A stretch of 64,000 nucleotides of DNA from Chryseomicrobium excrementi (lineage in GTDB: Bacteria; Bacillota; Bacilli; Bacillales_A; Planococcaceae), in assembly GCF_002798305.1 (NCBI RefSeq), contig NZ_PCGR01000001.1:837925-901924 (forward strand). The letters are read 5' to 3'. Positions 1 to 8,165 of the stretch are shown piece by piece (position 1 is the stretch's first letter; every line of letters starts with the position of its first letter). Under the pieces are notes generated by a model. That model worked only from the letters and a program-made list of their open reading frames with translations, was not told the origin of the DNA and made no database searches. Made by a program: the position numbers and the translations under genes.

Positions 1-231
1 TACATTGGCCGCTTCTTCAATTACGCCACCGGCAAGTTCAAAACCTACCTCATCGTCTTGTTCGGATGAAGCTGTACTTTCATCTGCAGAATGGGTCTCT
101 ATGTTCTGAGAGCCCTGTGGTACAAGATCTGTTGCTGAATCTGTGTTAACTACTTCATCTGATGATGAACATGCCGTTAAGAAAAGAAGAAGTACTGCCA
201 GTATAGTTGTCAATTTGACTAATCGATTCAC
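1..231 (-). CDS. Lipoprotein, N-terminal part only (runs off the window)
   Basis: Only the first 77 codons are present. Translation from a GTG at 231 gives a short basic start, a hydrophobic stretch and a lipobox LTAC at residues 18-21, so this is a type II signal peptide with a cysteine to be lipidated. After that comes a Ser/Asp/Glu-rich linker, as in many surface lipoproteins, before the sequence leaves the window. A strong GGAGGA lies about 8 bases upstream of the GTG, which decides the start. It lies downstream of degU on the same strand but behind a terminator. The mature domain is not visible, so no function can be given. Confidence 0.75.
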   Translation of the reverse strand, partial: MNRLVKLTTILAVLLLFLTACSSSDEVVNTDSATDLVPQGSQNIETHSADESTASSEQDDEVGFELAGGVIEEAANV

Positions 232-370
232 AATTCATTCCTCCTGCTAGACGTATTTTGGCATATTTGAAGCACAGATTCAAACAGATTTACTTATTGT
301 CATGAAACTTTTGCTTTTAGCCAGTACATCTATCTAAGGAAAGGACGTATCGGCCCTTAAGAAGTTCCAT

Positions 371-399
371 AAAAATAGACACCTCACTAATGAGGTGCC
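371..399 (-). terminator. Intrinsic terminator downstream of degU
   Basis: On the minus strand a hairpin with arms around 380-386 and 391-397 (ACCTCA/TGAGGT core) is followed by a T-rich run (TATTTTTAT). It sits just past the restored degU stop codon at 415, which supports 415 rather than 317 as the ancestral gene end. Confidence 0.75.
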
Positions 400-414
400 T
401 TAAAACTCTATAAT

Positions 415-1090
415 TCAGCGCACTTCTACCCAACCGTTTTTGATAGCTGTTACAACTGCTTGCGTCCGATCGTTCACGTTCATTTTTTGTAGGATGCTGG
501 AGACGTGATTTTTTACCGTTTTTTTCAGAAATGAACAGCGTTTCACCAATCGTTCGGTTGCTTTGACCATCCGTTAACAATTGCAGCACTTCACACTCTC
601 GTTTCGTCAATAAGTGGAACGGTCGACGGATATCCGTCTGGTGGAAGTTGCCTTTGTTCTCACGTTCGCTTAAACGTTTAAATTCATTGACTAAGTTCTT
701 CGTTACTTTTGGATGTAAGTAGTTTCCACCTTTATCTACCACTTTGATCCCTTGCACGATTGCATTGGCATCCATCTCTTTTAGCATGTAACCAGACGCT
801 CCCGTTTTAAGTGCTGTTGAAACAAATGATTCGTCATCATGAATAGAGAGCATGATCACTTTTGCTTCTGGATGTTCAGCAATCAGTTCAGCTGTCGCAT
901 CGATACCGCTTTTATTTGGCATATTGATATCCATTAAAATAATATCTGGCTGGTAATTCTCGTACAAGCGCATTGCGTCTGTACCGTCATCTCCTTCAGC
1001 CACTACTTCAAATGTCTCTTCAAAATCTAAAATGCGCTTAACTCCTTCACGGAATAATTGGTGATCATCTATAATTACAATTTTCGTCAT
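415..1090 (-). pseudogene. degU: degU response regulator with a frameshift in its DNA-binding domain
   Basis: NarL/DegU-type response regulator of exoenzyme, competence and motility control. The receiver domain (residues 1-120) is intact: acidic pair DD at 8-9, phospho-acceptor in ILMDINMP near residue 54, and K in MLKEMD near 104. The LuxR-type HTH begins normally ([12 protein letters not shown], then LFISEK), but a run of seven A residues (519-525) stands where six would be needed. As written, the recognition helix is lost and translation reads on to 317. Removing one A restores the family ending TVKNHV...GWVEVR with a stop at 415, a product of 224 aa, close to the usual 229. Either a sequencing error or a true null or slippage allele. 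No degS precedes it, unlike B. subtilis. Confidence 0.85.
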
Positions 1091-1180
1091 ATGAATATCC
1101 TCCTATAGCAACACATCAATTATCATTCTTATTCCTCATTTAGCTAAGAAATAAACGTACTTCCTTGTATTGCGGGTTCT

Positions 1181-1210
1181 TTTACAAAAACAGATGTTTC
1201 CACGTATAAT
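1181..1210 (+). promoter_or_regulatory. Possible sigma-A promoter for yvyE
   Basis: TTTACA at 1181-1186 and TATAAT at 1205-1210 are spaced by 18 bases. The site lies in the 368-base gap between degU and yvyE (1091-1458) and points to yvyE with a leader of about 240 bases. I see no ORF, tRNA or clear riboswitch in the rest of that gap. Confidence 0.4.
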
Positions 1211-1458
1211 AGGACGGTCTAAACGCCTTGAAAGTTCCGTATATCGACTCCTGCACGAGTGATCTACTGATTCGCGATTTAGTGCCCAGAATAAATAGCT
1301 TGATGATAAGTAGTGTTCAACTCCTAGACAGAAGGTGCATTTCTATATCTCAAGTTACTCAATTTTAAGACCTGACAGAAACCATTATAGCACTAATTTC
1401 CCAAAAGCATATTAAAATTACATTACAGAACCATTTCATTTTTCGGAAGGAGTAGGCA

Positions 1459-2091
1459 ATGAATTCAAATTATTATACAATCAAAAAGTCGTGCCAACAC
1501 GAAATTCTCATTCAGCGTTCAAGATTTATCTGCCATCTAAAACGCACAGATAATGAACAAGAAGCACAAGAATTTATTAATTCGATCCGTTCACAACATA
1601 AGTCTGCAAATCACAATTGTTTCGCATATGTCATAGGTGAAAATAATGCTATTCAAAAAGCGAGCGATGATGGGGAACCTAGTGGGACTGCAGGCGTCCC
1701 TATGTTAGAGGTTTTGAAAAAACAAGACCTCCGAAATGTAACAGCTGTAGTCACGCGCTACTTTGGCGGAATAAAACTTGGCGGTGGTGGACTAATTCGT
1801 GCATATGGCAGTTCTGTCTCAGAGGGACTTGTTGCTGCAGGTATTGTGGAGCGAGTTCGCCACGTCCTTTATACGGTAAGTGTTGATTATACACTTCTCG
1901 GAAAACTTGAGAATGAGTTGCGTCAAAATGTTTATCAGTTGCATGAAATTAGGTATACAGATAAAGTAGAGCTTTTGGTTTATGTTAATGAAAAGTCTAC
2001 AGAAGAGTTTGAGGAATGGATCACCTCTTTGACGAATGCGAATGCAGAAATTACTAGAGGAGCCATCTCTTTTTTAGAACTCGACAACTGA
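1459..2091 (+). CDS. yvyE: YigZ/IMPACT family protein (YvyE)
   Basis: Member of the UPF0029/Impact family; 210 aa is close to the usual length. The family signature is clear: SDDGEPSGTAGVPML at about residues 71-85 and RYFGGIKLGGGGLIRAYG at about 97-114. The C-terminal third matches the DUF1949 (ferredoxin-like) position. Eukaryotic IMPACT proteins bind GCN1, but the bacterial role is not settled, with nucleotide- or ribosome-related ideas only. A GGAAGGAG site lies 8-10 bases before the ATG. It is divergent from degU and followed after about 70 bases by an LCP gene, the same neighbourhood as in B. subtilis (yvyE next to yvhJ and degS/degU). Confidence 0.9.
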   Translation: MNSNYYTIKKSCQHEILIQRSRFICHLKRTDNEQEAQEFINSIRSQHKSANHNCFAYVIGENNAIQKASDDGEPSGTAGVPMLEVLKKQDLRNVTAVVTRYFGGIKLGGGGLIRAYGSSVSEGLVAAGIVERVRHVLYTVSVDYTLLGKLENELRQNVYQLHEIRYTDKVELLVYVNEKSTEEFEEWITSLTNANAEITRGAISFLELDN

Positions 2092-2162
2092 GCAAAAAAA
2101 TACTACTAGCACCTAGATTGTGAAATTAATGAAGGGCCTGTCCCTTCAGGAGGCGTTAACAA

Positions 2163-3185
2163 ATGAATAGATTATCGAAAAAACAAAAGACTCGTTCGCG
2201 GAAAAAGACCATTTTATACTCCATTCTTATTGCACTAGGAGCTTTTGCAATCCTATCTGCAACTTACGGAGTCTATCTAGCCAAACGAGCGGAGGTCGCC
2301 GCTTATAGAAGTTATCAGGCAATTGCAGATCGTGAAAACGGATCTGACCTTCGTGATGAAAAAGTGGAACCGCTGACGGACAATGTATCCATATTATTTG
2401 TCGGTATTGACGACAGTGAGGAACGTGGTTTTGGAGATGAAACGAGTCGTTCAGATGCTCTAATGGTTGCCACTTTAAACAATGAAGATAAGACAATTAA
2501 ACTTGTAAGCATCCCACGTGATTCATATGTCTATATTCCTGAAGTTGGCTACAATGATAAAATTACTCACGCGCACGCACATGGAGGCACTCGAGTCTCT
2601 ATTGAAACAGTAGAAGAACTACTTGATATTCCCATTGATTATTATGTAAAAATGAACTTTAATGCATTTATTGATACGGTTGATGCTCTCGGCGGTGTGA
2701 CTGTAGATGTTCCTTACGATCACTTAGAACTTGATGAAAACGATGAATATACAGTCGAATTAAAAGAAGGTACTCAGTTACTGGATGGCCGCGAAACACT
2801 TGCACTCGCTCGTACACGTAAATTAGATAACGATATCGAACGCGGTAAACGTCAACAGATGATTCTAGAAGCCATTATTAAAAAAGCTGCTTCTGCTTCT
2901 TCATTTACCAAGTACGGCGATGTTATCGACGCTGTTGGAAGCAATATGAAAACGGACTTAACGTTCGATCAAATGAAATCTTTCTTTGATTACGTTTCTA
3001 AAGGAAAACCTCAGGTGGAGACTCTCACTCTCACTGGCTACGATGATATGTCTACAGGAACGTATTATTGGCAGTTAGATGAAGAAAGCCTTGAAGCAAC
3101 TAAGACAGAATTACAAACGCACCTCGAGTTAAAGCCAGGTAGCTCAGAGTATGCAGGAGATGCGACTACAAATGATAATGACTAA
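2163..3185 (+). CDS. tagV: LytR-CpsA-Psr family cell-wall polymer ligase
   Basis: LCP enzymes transfer anionic polymers such as wall teichoic acid from the undecaprenyl carrier to peptidoglycan outside the membrane. The 340-aa product has a basic cytoplasmic start, one membrane anchor at about residues 17-40, and the LCP core: DSEERGFGDETSRSDALM, the arginine-bearing SIPRDSYV at about 119-126, DALGGVTVDVP at about 172, and ALARTRK..NDIERGKRQQ near 220-236, with the conserved arginines that bind the pyrophosphate lipid. The C-terminus is acidic and low-complexity. RBS TCAGGAGG is 8 bases upstream. The paralogue name follows position next to yvyE (B. subtilis yvhJ/tagV); which LCP paralogue is inferred, not proven. 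Confidence 0.85.
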   Translation: MNRLSKKQKTRSRKKTILYSILIALGAFAILSATYGVYLAKRAEVAAYRSYQAIADRENGSDLRDEKVEPLTDNVSILFVGIDDSEERGFGDETSRSDALMVATLNNEDKTIKLVSIPRDSYVYIPEVGYNDKITHAHAHGGTRVSIETVEELLDIPIDYYVKMNFNAFIDTVDALGGVTVDVPYDHLELDENDEYTVELKEGTQLLDGRETLALARTRKLDNDIERGKRQQMILEAIIKKAASASSFTKYGDVIDAVGSNMKTDLTFDQMKSFFDYVSKGKPQVETLTLTGYDDMSTGTYYWQLDEESLEATKTELQTHLELKPGSSEYAGDATTNDND

Positions 3186-3187
3186 CA

Positions 3188-3224
3188 GTAAAGCCTTTAT
3201 CCTTAATGGATAAGGGCTTTTTTT
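3188..3224 (+). terminator. Intrinsic terminator after the LCP gene
   Basis: The hairpin pairs AAAGCCTTTATCC with TGGATAAGGGCTTT and is followed by a run of T. It starts three bases after the LCP stop codon. Confidence 0.85.
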
Positions 3225-3278
3225 GACGAGTGACAGCGATTTTTGAAAATGGTACGCTAAAGTGGTGGAGGGATGGAA

Positions 3279-4055
3279 ATGGAAACTTTATTGTTTGAAC
3301 AGAAAGAACATGTTGCGGTCGTTACATTAAATCGACCAGAAGCTATGAACGCATTCAACTACGATATGCTTGCAGAGCTTGGTCAAGTGGTAGATGCCAT
3401 CCGCATCAATCCGGATATTCGTCTTGTCATTTTTAGAGGAGCTGGGGGACGGGCATTTAGTGTCGGGGCCGATCTTAAAGAGCGCAAGACGTTGACGACG
3501 GAACAAGTAAAACGAAATCTCTATAAAATTGGTGAAGTCTTTACAACAATTGAAAATTTGCCTCAGCCTACAGTAGCCATGCTAGATGGATTTGCTTTTG
3601 GGGGAGGTATGGAATTAGCACTTGCTTGTGACTTCCGAATCGCTTCTAAAAAAAGTGTCATGGGGCTAACGGAAACGAGCCTTGCTATTATCCCGGGTGC
3701 AGGAGGAACACAACGACTCCCTCGCTTGATTGGAGAATCCAAAGCACTTGAACTCATTCTGACGGCACGAAAGTTATCCGCTCAAGAAGCGCTTGACTAC
3801 GGACTGGTCACAAAAGTCAGCTCGGATTCTACGATTGTAGAAGAAACGGAAGCGTTCGTGATGTCGATACTAGCTAATGGGCCAATCGCCTTGCAGCAAG
3901 CAAAATTTGCAGTGAAAAATGGCATGAATGCAGATTTACAGACGGGTCTTCATATTGAACGGAAAGCTTACGAGCTTACGATTCCAACAGAAGACCGGGT
4001 GGAAGCCTTAATTGCTTTCGGTGAAAAGCGCAAACCACAATTTAAAGGAAAATGA
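3279..4055 (+). CDS. Enoyl-CoA hydratase/isomerase family protein
   Basis: Crotonase-fold enzyme, 258 aa, probably hydrating 2-enoyl-CoA in beta-oxidation or amino acid breakdown. The family features are visible: NRPEAMNAF near residue 19, the first oxyanion segment GRAFSVGADLKE near 61-73, and the second FAFGGGMELALACDF near 105-119 followed by GLTETSLAIIPGAGGTQRLPRLIG, which carries both catalytic glutamates (E in MELAL and E in GLTET). Two ATGs lie six bases apart. GGAGG stands 7 bases before the second but only 1 base before the first, so I start at 3279. The gene stands alone between two terminators, so no operon partner defines the substrate. Confidence 0.88.
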   Translation: METLLFEQKEHVAVVTLNRPEAMNAFNYDMLAELGQVVDAIRINPDIRLVIFRGAGGRAFSVGADLKERKTLTTEQVKRNLYKIGEVFTTIENLPQPTVAMLDGFAFGGGMELALACDFRIASKKSVMGLTETSLAIIPGAGGTQRLPRLIGESKALELILTARKLSAQEALDYGLVTKVSSDSTIVEETEAFVMSILANGPIALQQAKFAVKNGMNADLQTGLHIERKAYELTIPTEDRVEALIAFGEKRKPQFKGK

Positions 4056-4095
4056 AAAAACGTCCAGCCGATTTTGAGCTGGACGTTTCTTTATT
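4056..4095. terminator. Bidirectional terminator between convergent genes
   Basis: CGTCCAGC at 4061-4068 pairs with GCTGGACG at 4078-4085, flanked by A-rich sequence on the left and T-rich on the right, so it can end both the enoyl-CoA hydratase gene and the S9 peptidase gene. Confidence 0.85.
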
Positions 4096-6063
4096 TTATA
4101 AATAGTCGTTAAACCAACCAACAATCTCTTCCAAACGTTCTTTACGCAGGTTAGGAAGCCCTGTTCGAGACAAGTTATGATCAGCTTGAGGGAAACGGAC
4201 GAACTCAACCTCTTTCCCCATTCGCTTTAGCGTAATATACAATTGCTGTGCCTGTTCAATCGGGCAACGTAAATCGTTCTCTCCATGTAAAATAAGGAGT
4301 GGCGTCTGCACTTGTGATGCATATTTGAGAGGTGAGTGATCCCATAGCTTGTCGATATCATTCATGTCACTTTGAATTTGCCATTCCGTGAAGTAATAGC
4401 CGATATCCGATACTCCGTAGAAGCTGATCCAGTTTGAAATGGAACGTTGTGTCACTGCCGCTTTAAAACGGTCAGTGTGCCCTACGATCCAGTTCGTCAT
4501 GAACCCACCATAGGAACCTCCCGTCACGCCTAAACGTTCTGGATCAATCCAATCATACTGCTCTAGTGCATAATCCACCGCTGCCATGATATCTAAATAA
4601 TCATTGCCGCCGTAGTCTCCACGGACTGCGTCAACGAACTCTTGACTGTAGCTATGACTCCCTCGTGGATTTACGTAGAGAACACCTACGCCTTGAGCAG
4701 CAAGGAGCTGCATCTCATGGAAGAACGTATTTGCATAAAACGCGTGTGGTCCGCCATGGATATTGGTGACTAAAGGAACTTTCCCTCCTTCCGCTTCCAC
4801 CGGTTTGATGATCCATCCATGAACGTCCCAACCTTTTGGCCCTTTGAATACTATGGCTTCTGGGGCTAGCAAGTTTCGTGAAGCCACATACTGTTCATTA
4901 TGATGCGACAATAGCGTACGCTCGCCAGTTGTTACGCTTTGAACAAATAGCTCCCCTGGGAATGTTGGATCGCTAACTGTGATAGCCAGTTTCGAACCGT
5001 CACGCGTCACATCGTACCCGTAGACATGCTCTCCTTCTTGTGTCACTGGATACAGTTCTCCTTCGAGGCTTGCGAAGTATACTCGGACGTCTCCGTATGT
5101 CGACACTTGGAAGTATAAATGATCGTGCTCCGTCCAAACGACTGCAGGTGCACTTGCCCCTTGTTGGATATCTGCTGCAACGTAATCTCCTACTGGAGCA
5201 TCAAGGCCCTCTGTTAAAGACTGGACTTGATCCGTTTTTAAATTGTAGACATATAACTGACTGTGAGTAGCATTCTCAAAAGTACGAGTGGCACCGACAA
5301 ACGCTAAATGTTCTCCAGATGGACAGAAAGCAGCCCCTCCGTAATAACCTGGCTCGAGTGAGAGAGTTTTGGATGACTTGGACTCGATGTCGACCAACGT
5401 TAAATCAGATTCAAAAACGTCATCATTATCTAATGGCGATGTAGAAGTAACGATTTGGTTTCCGTCAGGAGATACCGCATGGATTTGCTGATGGTCGTTT
5501 TCTGATGACCATCTTTCATATGTGCCTGTCTCCACTTCTACGATTCCGATTTGAGAAAAACGGTCTTGTTTGACTAATCCGCTGCCATCTTGAATGTATT
5601 TCATCTTCCCTGCTTTGTATGGCTTTGGAAACTCTTCTTTTTTGTCCTCTTGTTTGTCCCAGCCTGTTTCATTGTGAAAACTAGCTGTAAACCAGATCTT
5701 TTCTTCTGTTGGATGCCAGACGTAAGAAGACACTCCAAAGGGAAGGTCCAGAACTTGTTTTGCCTCTCCCCCGTTTACCGGAAGGATATATAATTGATTG
5801 CCTTCATCACGAGTCGACAAGAAAGATAAATAATTTCCTTCAGGTGACCATTTGATAGAAGAGATGCGTTCTTTACGTGTCGTCCATTTATTTTCTTTCT
5901 TTGTTTCTTCGTCTACCACATAAATACTGCTCTCGTATGTATTCTTTTTAGAATCAATTGATGTTTTTACATACGCGACCCGGACACCATTCGGGTGCCA
6001 GATTGGAGTTGTAACGGAATGAATCTGTTCAATATCGGCTACAGTTACTTTTTCTTTTTGCAT
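4096..6063 (-). CDS. S9 family (prolyl oligopeptidase/acylaminoacyl) serine peptidase, YuxL-like
   Basis: 655-aa cytoplasmic peptidase of family S9C. The N-terminal two thirds form a WD40-like beta-propeller (repeated motifs such as VSPDGNQIV, WSPEGNYLSF, FCPSGEHLAF). The C-terminal third is an alpha/beta hydrolase with the nucleophile in GVTGGSYGGFMTNW near residue 505, the acid in LHGENDLRCPIEQA and the histidine in QADHNLSR. No signal peptide. It probably clips short peptides or acyl-peptides. The reading frame is open 15 bases further upstream from a TTG, but GGGAGGAATCACC lies directly before the ATG at 6063, so that is the start. It is convergent with the enoyl-CoA hydratase and independent of lcfB, which has its own terminator. 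Confidence 0.9.
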   Translation of the reverse strand: MQKEKVTVADIEQIHSVTTPIWHPNGVRVAYVKTSIDSKKNTYESSIYVVDEETKKENKWTTRKERISSIKWSPEGNYLSFLSTRDEGNQLYILPVNGGEAKQVLDLPFGVSSYVWHPTEEKIWFTASFHNETGWDKQEDKKEEFPKPYKAGKMKYIQDGSGLVKQDRFSQIGIVEVETGTYERWSSENDHQQIHAVSPDGNQIVTSTSPLDNDDVFESDLTLVDIESKSSKTLSLEPGYYGGAAFCPSGEHLAFVGATRTFENATHSQLYVYNLKTDQVQSLTEGLDAPVGDYVAADIQQGASAPAVVWTEHDHLYFQVSTYGDVRVYFASLEGELYPVTQEGEHVYGYDVTRDGSKLAITVSDPTFPGELFVQSVTTGERTLLSHHNEQYVASRNLLAPEAIVFKGPKGWDVHGWIIKPVEAEGGKVPLVTNIHGGPHAFYANTFFHEMQLLAAQGVGVLYVNPRGSHSYSQEFVDAVRGDYGGNDYLDIMAAVDYALEQYDWIDPERLGVTGGSYGGFMTNWIVGHTDRFKAAVTQRSISNWISFYGVSDIGYYFTEWQIQSDMNDIDKLWDHSPLKYASQVQTPLLILHGENDLRCPIEQAQQLYITLKRMGKEVEFVRFPQADHNLSRTGLPNLRKERLEEIVGWFNDYL

Positions 6064-6142
6064 GGTGATTCCTCCCAACTATTTCGACTATCAAAATACC
6101 TTTTCAGTATACTGGAATTTATGCAAATAGCCAAACTATTCA

Positions 6143-6175
6143 CAATAAAACCCTTTTCTCAAAGCGAGAAAAGGG
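6143..6175 (-). terminator. Intrinsic terminator of lcfB
   Basis: CCCTTTTCTC at 6151-6160 pairs with GAGAAAAGGG at 6166-6175; on the minus strand the stem is followed by TTTTATTG. Confidence 0.85.
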
Positions 6176-6182
6176 CTACTGG

Positions 6183-7727
6183 TTATACAGATTGTTCTTT
6201 TAAAGTTCTTCTCAGGATCTTGCCTGTAGTATTTTTCGGTAATTCTTCTAATACCTCAATACGAGAAGGTACTTTATATTTAGCTAACTTCTCACGACAG
6301 AAGGATTGAATCTCTTCAGTAGATAAAGTTGCATCTTTTAACACAACGAAAGCTAACACTTGCTCTCCAAAGTTCGGATCTGGAACGCCAACTACAGCTG
6401 CTTCTAATATACCTGGATGCGCAAATAGCACTTCTTCTACTTCTCGTGGATACACGTTATAGCCACCCACGATGATCATGTCTTTTTTACGATCGACAAT
6501 ATAGAAATAGCCTTCTTCGTCCTTTCTAGCTAAGTCCCCCGTGTATAGCCAGCCATCGCGAATCGCATTTGTCGTCTCTTCAGGCATCTTATAGTAGCCC
6601 TTCATCACGTTCGGGCCACGTACAATCAGTTCCCCAACTTCACCAATAGGAAGTTCCTCACCGAGTTCATTGACGATTTTATTTTCTACGTTGATGATGG
6701 ATGTTCCAATAGAACCTGCTTTTCGTTCACGGTCCAGTGGGTTAAAACAAGTTACAGGAGATGCTTCTGAAAGCCCGTACCCTTCTGAGATCCGCACGTT
6801 GAACTTGTCCTCGAAATTATGAAGAAGAGCAACTGGTAACGAGGCACCTCCAGAAATGGCGAGGCGAACAGTTGAAAAATCCTCTGGATTTGCATCTGGA
6901 TACTGGTATAAGAAGTTGTACATAGTTGGTACACCTGCAAATACAGTAGCTTTCTGCTCTTTTGCCACACTGAACACATCTCCTGGAGAAAACTTAGGTA
7001 CCAAAAGAATGGTTGCACCTGTCACTAAAGGAGCGTTCACGACTACTGTCAGCGCGAATACATGAAAGACAGGAAGCGTAGCAAGAACACGATCATCTGG
7101 TGAGAATCCTAAATACTCTGCCACATCGCGTGCGTTCGAAAAGATGTTCTCAAACGTCAACATAGCCCCTTTTGGATGCCCTGTTGTTCCTGAAGTATAC
7201 AAGATGACTGCTGTATCGTGATCTTCTACCTCGACTGGCTCTACAGCTTGTCCTTGATGAACCAAAACTGAAAACGGTTTCACTTTTGACTGCAAATCAC
7301 TTGGAAGAGCACGCAGTTTATCGGCCGTCTCAGCAGCAGTTTCACAAATAACATACTGTTCTACTTTAGGGAATGCACCTGCTGCACGTTCAACTAGTGG
7401 CAATAGGAGATCCAGTGCCACGACTACTTTGGCATCACTATTTTTGATGATATAGGAAATCTCATCAGGTGTATAAATAGGATTGATCGGAACCGCTGTT
7501 GCCCCGATTCGCATTGTAGCATAAAGCGAAATTAAAAAATGTGGTGTGTTGCCTAACAAAAAGGCAACATTGTCTCCTTTTGTTACACCAAGCGACTGAA
7601 GAGCCCCAGCAAACTTTGCAACGGTTCCTTCAAATTCTGCGTAACTAGTGTCTTTCCCCATGAAACTATAAGCAGCTTTTGTTGGATTTTGAGCAGCCTG
7701 TTGCTGCACGCGCTGAACTAAACTCAT
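6183..7727 (-). CDS. lcfB: Long-chain fatty acid-CoA ligase (LcfB/YhfL type)
   Basis: ANL-superfamily adenylate-forming enzyme that activates fatty acids to acyl-CoA with ATP, feeding beta-oxidation or lipid recycling. At 514 aa it matches B. subtilis YhfL/LcfB rather than the longer LcfA. Motifs: the P-loop LYTSGTTGHPKGAML near residues 175-190, the A5 region EGYGLSEASPV near 314, the hinge DLARKDEEGYFYIVDRKKDMII near 398-419 and the C-terminal lysine in LPKNTTGKILRR near 497. AAAGGGG stands about 7 bases before the ATG. About 20 bases upstream is a near-perfect FadR-type inverted repeat, so the gene is probably repressed by FadR and induced by long-chain acyl-CoA. lplJ and yhfH, its B. subtilis neighbours, are also in this window. 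Confidence 0.92.
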   Translation of the reverse strand: MSLVQRVQQQAAQNPTKAAYSFMGKDTSYAEFEGTVAKFAGALQSLGVTKGDNVAFLLGNTPHFLISLYATMRIGATAVPINPIYTPDEISYIIKNSDAKVVVALDLLLPLVERAAGAFPKVEQYVICETAAETADKLRALPSDLQSKVKPFSVLVHQGQAVEPVEVEDHDTAVILYTSGTTGHPKGAMLTFENIFSNARDVAEYLGFSPDDRVLATLPVFHVFALTVVVNAPLVTGATILLVPKFSPGDVFSVAKEQKATVFAGVPTMYNFLYQYPDANPEDFSTVRLAISGGASLPVALLHNFEDKFNVRISEGYGLSEASPVTCFNPLDRERKAGSIGTSIINVENKIVNELGEELPIGEVGELIVRGPNVMKGYYKMPEETTNAIRDGWLYTGDLARKDEEGYFYIVDRKKDMIIVGGYNVYPREVEEVLFAHPGILEAAVVGVPDPNFGEQVLAFVVLKDATLSTEEIQSFCREKLAKYKVPSRIEVLEELPKNTTGKILRRTLKEQSV

Positions 7728-7746
7728 ACGATACCCCTTTCAAAAT

Positions 7747-7766
7747 TGAATGAATAGTCATTCATT
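7747..7766. promoter_or_regulatory. FadR-type operator upstream of lcfB
   Basis: TGAATGAATAGTCATTCATT is a perfect inverted repeat of TGAATGA around a short centre. It matches the B. subtilis FadR (YsiA, TetR family) consensus TGAATGAMTANTCATTCA. Its position directly before lcfB fits repression relieved by acyl-CoA. The site is read in the sequence; the regulator itself is not in this window. Confidence 0.85.
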
Positions 7767-7815
7767 TCATACAACTTATTTTACTAAATATTCTGCGGAA
7801 GTGCAATGCTTCAAT

Positions 7816-7960
7816 TAGATGTGGAAGGCGTTCGCCCAGAAATGCTTCAAAAACCAGGCGCACCAATTGAGGCGCTCTTTGCCTCGGTTGGGGTGAATGG
7901 TTTTTGAATGTATTTCTAACGCCTGCAACTCGATTCCAATTAGATGTGGAAGGCGTTCGC
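7816..7960. repeat. Interspersed repeat, copy A (about 125-bp unit with direct terminal TAGATGTGG)
   Basis: TAGATGTGGAAGGCGTTCGC occurs at 7816 and again at 7941 in the same orientation, 125 bases apart. Between them is a hairpin with GAGGCGC..GCCTC and inner partly palindromic arms (AGAAATGC near the left, GTATTTCTAACGCC near the right). The same arrangement recurs at 31231, 36143 and 63618, with a solo end at 46070. No ORF is carried. It fills much of the 438-base gap 7728-8165. The rest of that gap holds the FadR site and a terminator, and I see nothing in 8020-8165. Confidence 0.8.
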
Positions 7961-7984
7961 CCTTACTAGTAAGGTCTTCCTCAT

Positions 7985-8019
7985 AAAAAACCCATCTTCA
8001 CCGAAGCGAAAATGGGTTT
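7985..8019 (-). terminator. Intrinsic terminator downstream of the BceAB-type operon
   Basis: AAACCCAT and ATGGGTTT arms enclose a CTTCACCGAAG minihairpin. On the minus strand the stem ends in TTTTTTATG. It lies about 150 bases beyond the permease stop codon. Confidence 0.7.
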
Positions 8020-8165
8020 GAACGAAGTAGGGAAATACTTTAGTTGAGTGATTATTACATGAAGTGCTTTTATTATGACATTAAATCTTTCCACTGTGAC
8101 ATTATGCTGCTGCACTAGGACATAGCGACTCCCACTCTTACATTCCTCGTTTTATGGAAATCAAT

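Noticed and set aside
519..525. Programmed ribosomal frameshift in degU
   Set aside because: No downstream pseudoknot or internal Shine-Dalgarno is evident, and DegU in relatives is made from one frame; sequencing error or mutation is simpler.
317..1090. 257-aa DegU variant as a normal protein
   Set aside because: The last 60 residues bear no resemblance to a LuxR HTH, run through a terminator, and are explained by a one-base insertion.
8020..8165. Possible small gene in the gap after the Bce operon
   Set aside because: No RBS-supported ORF or RNA-like structure was visible.
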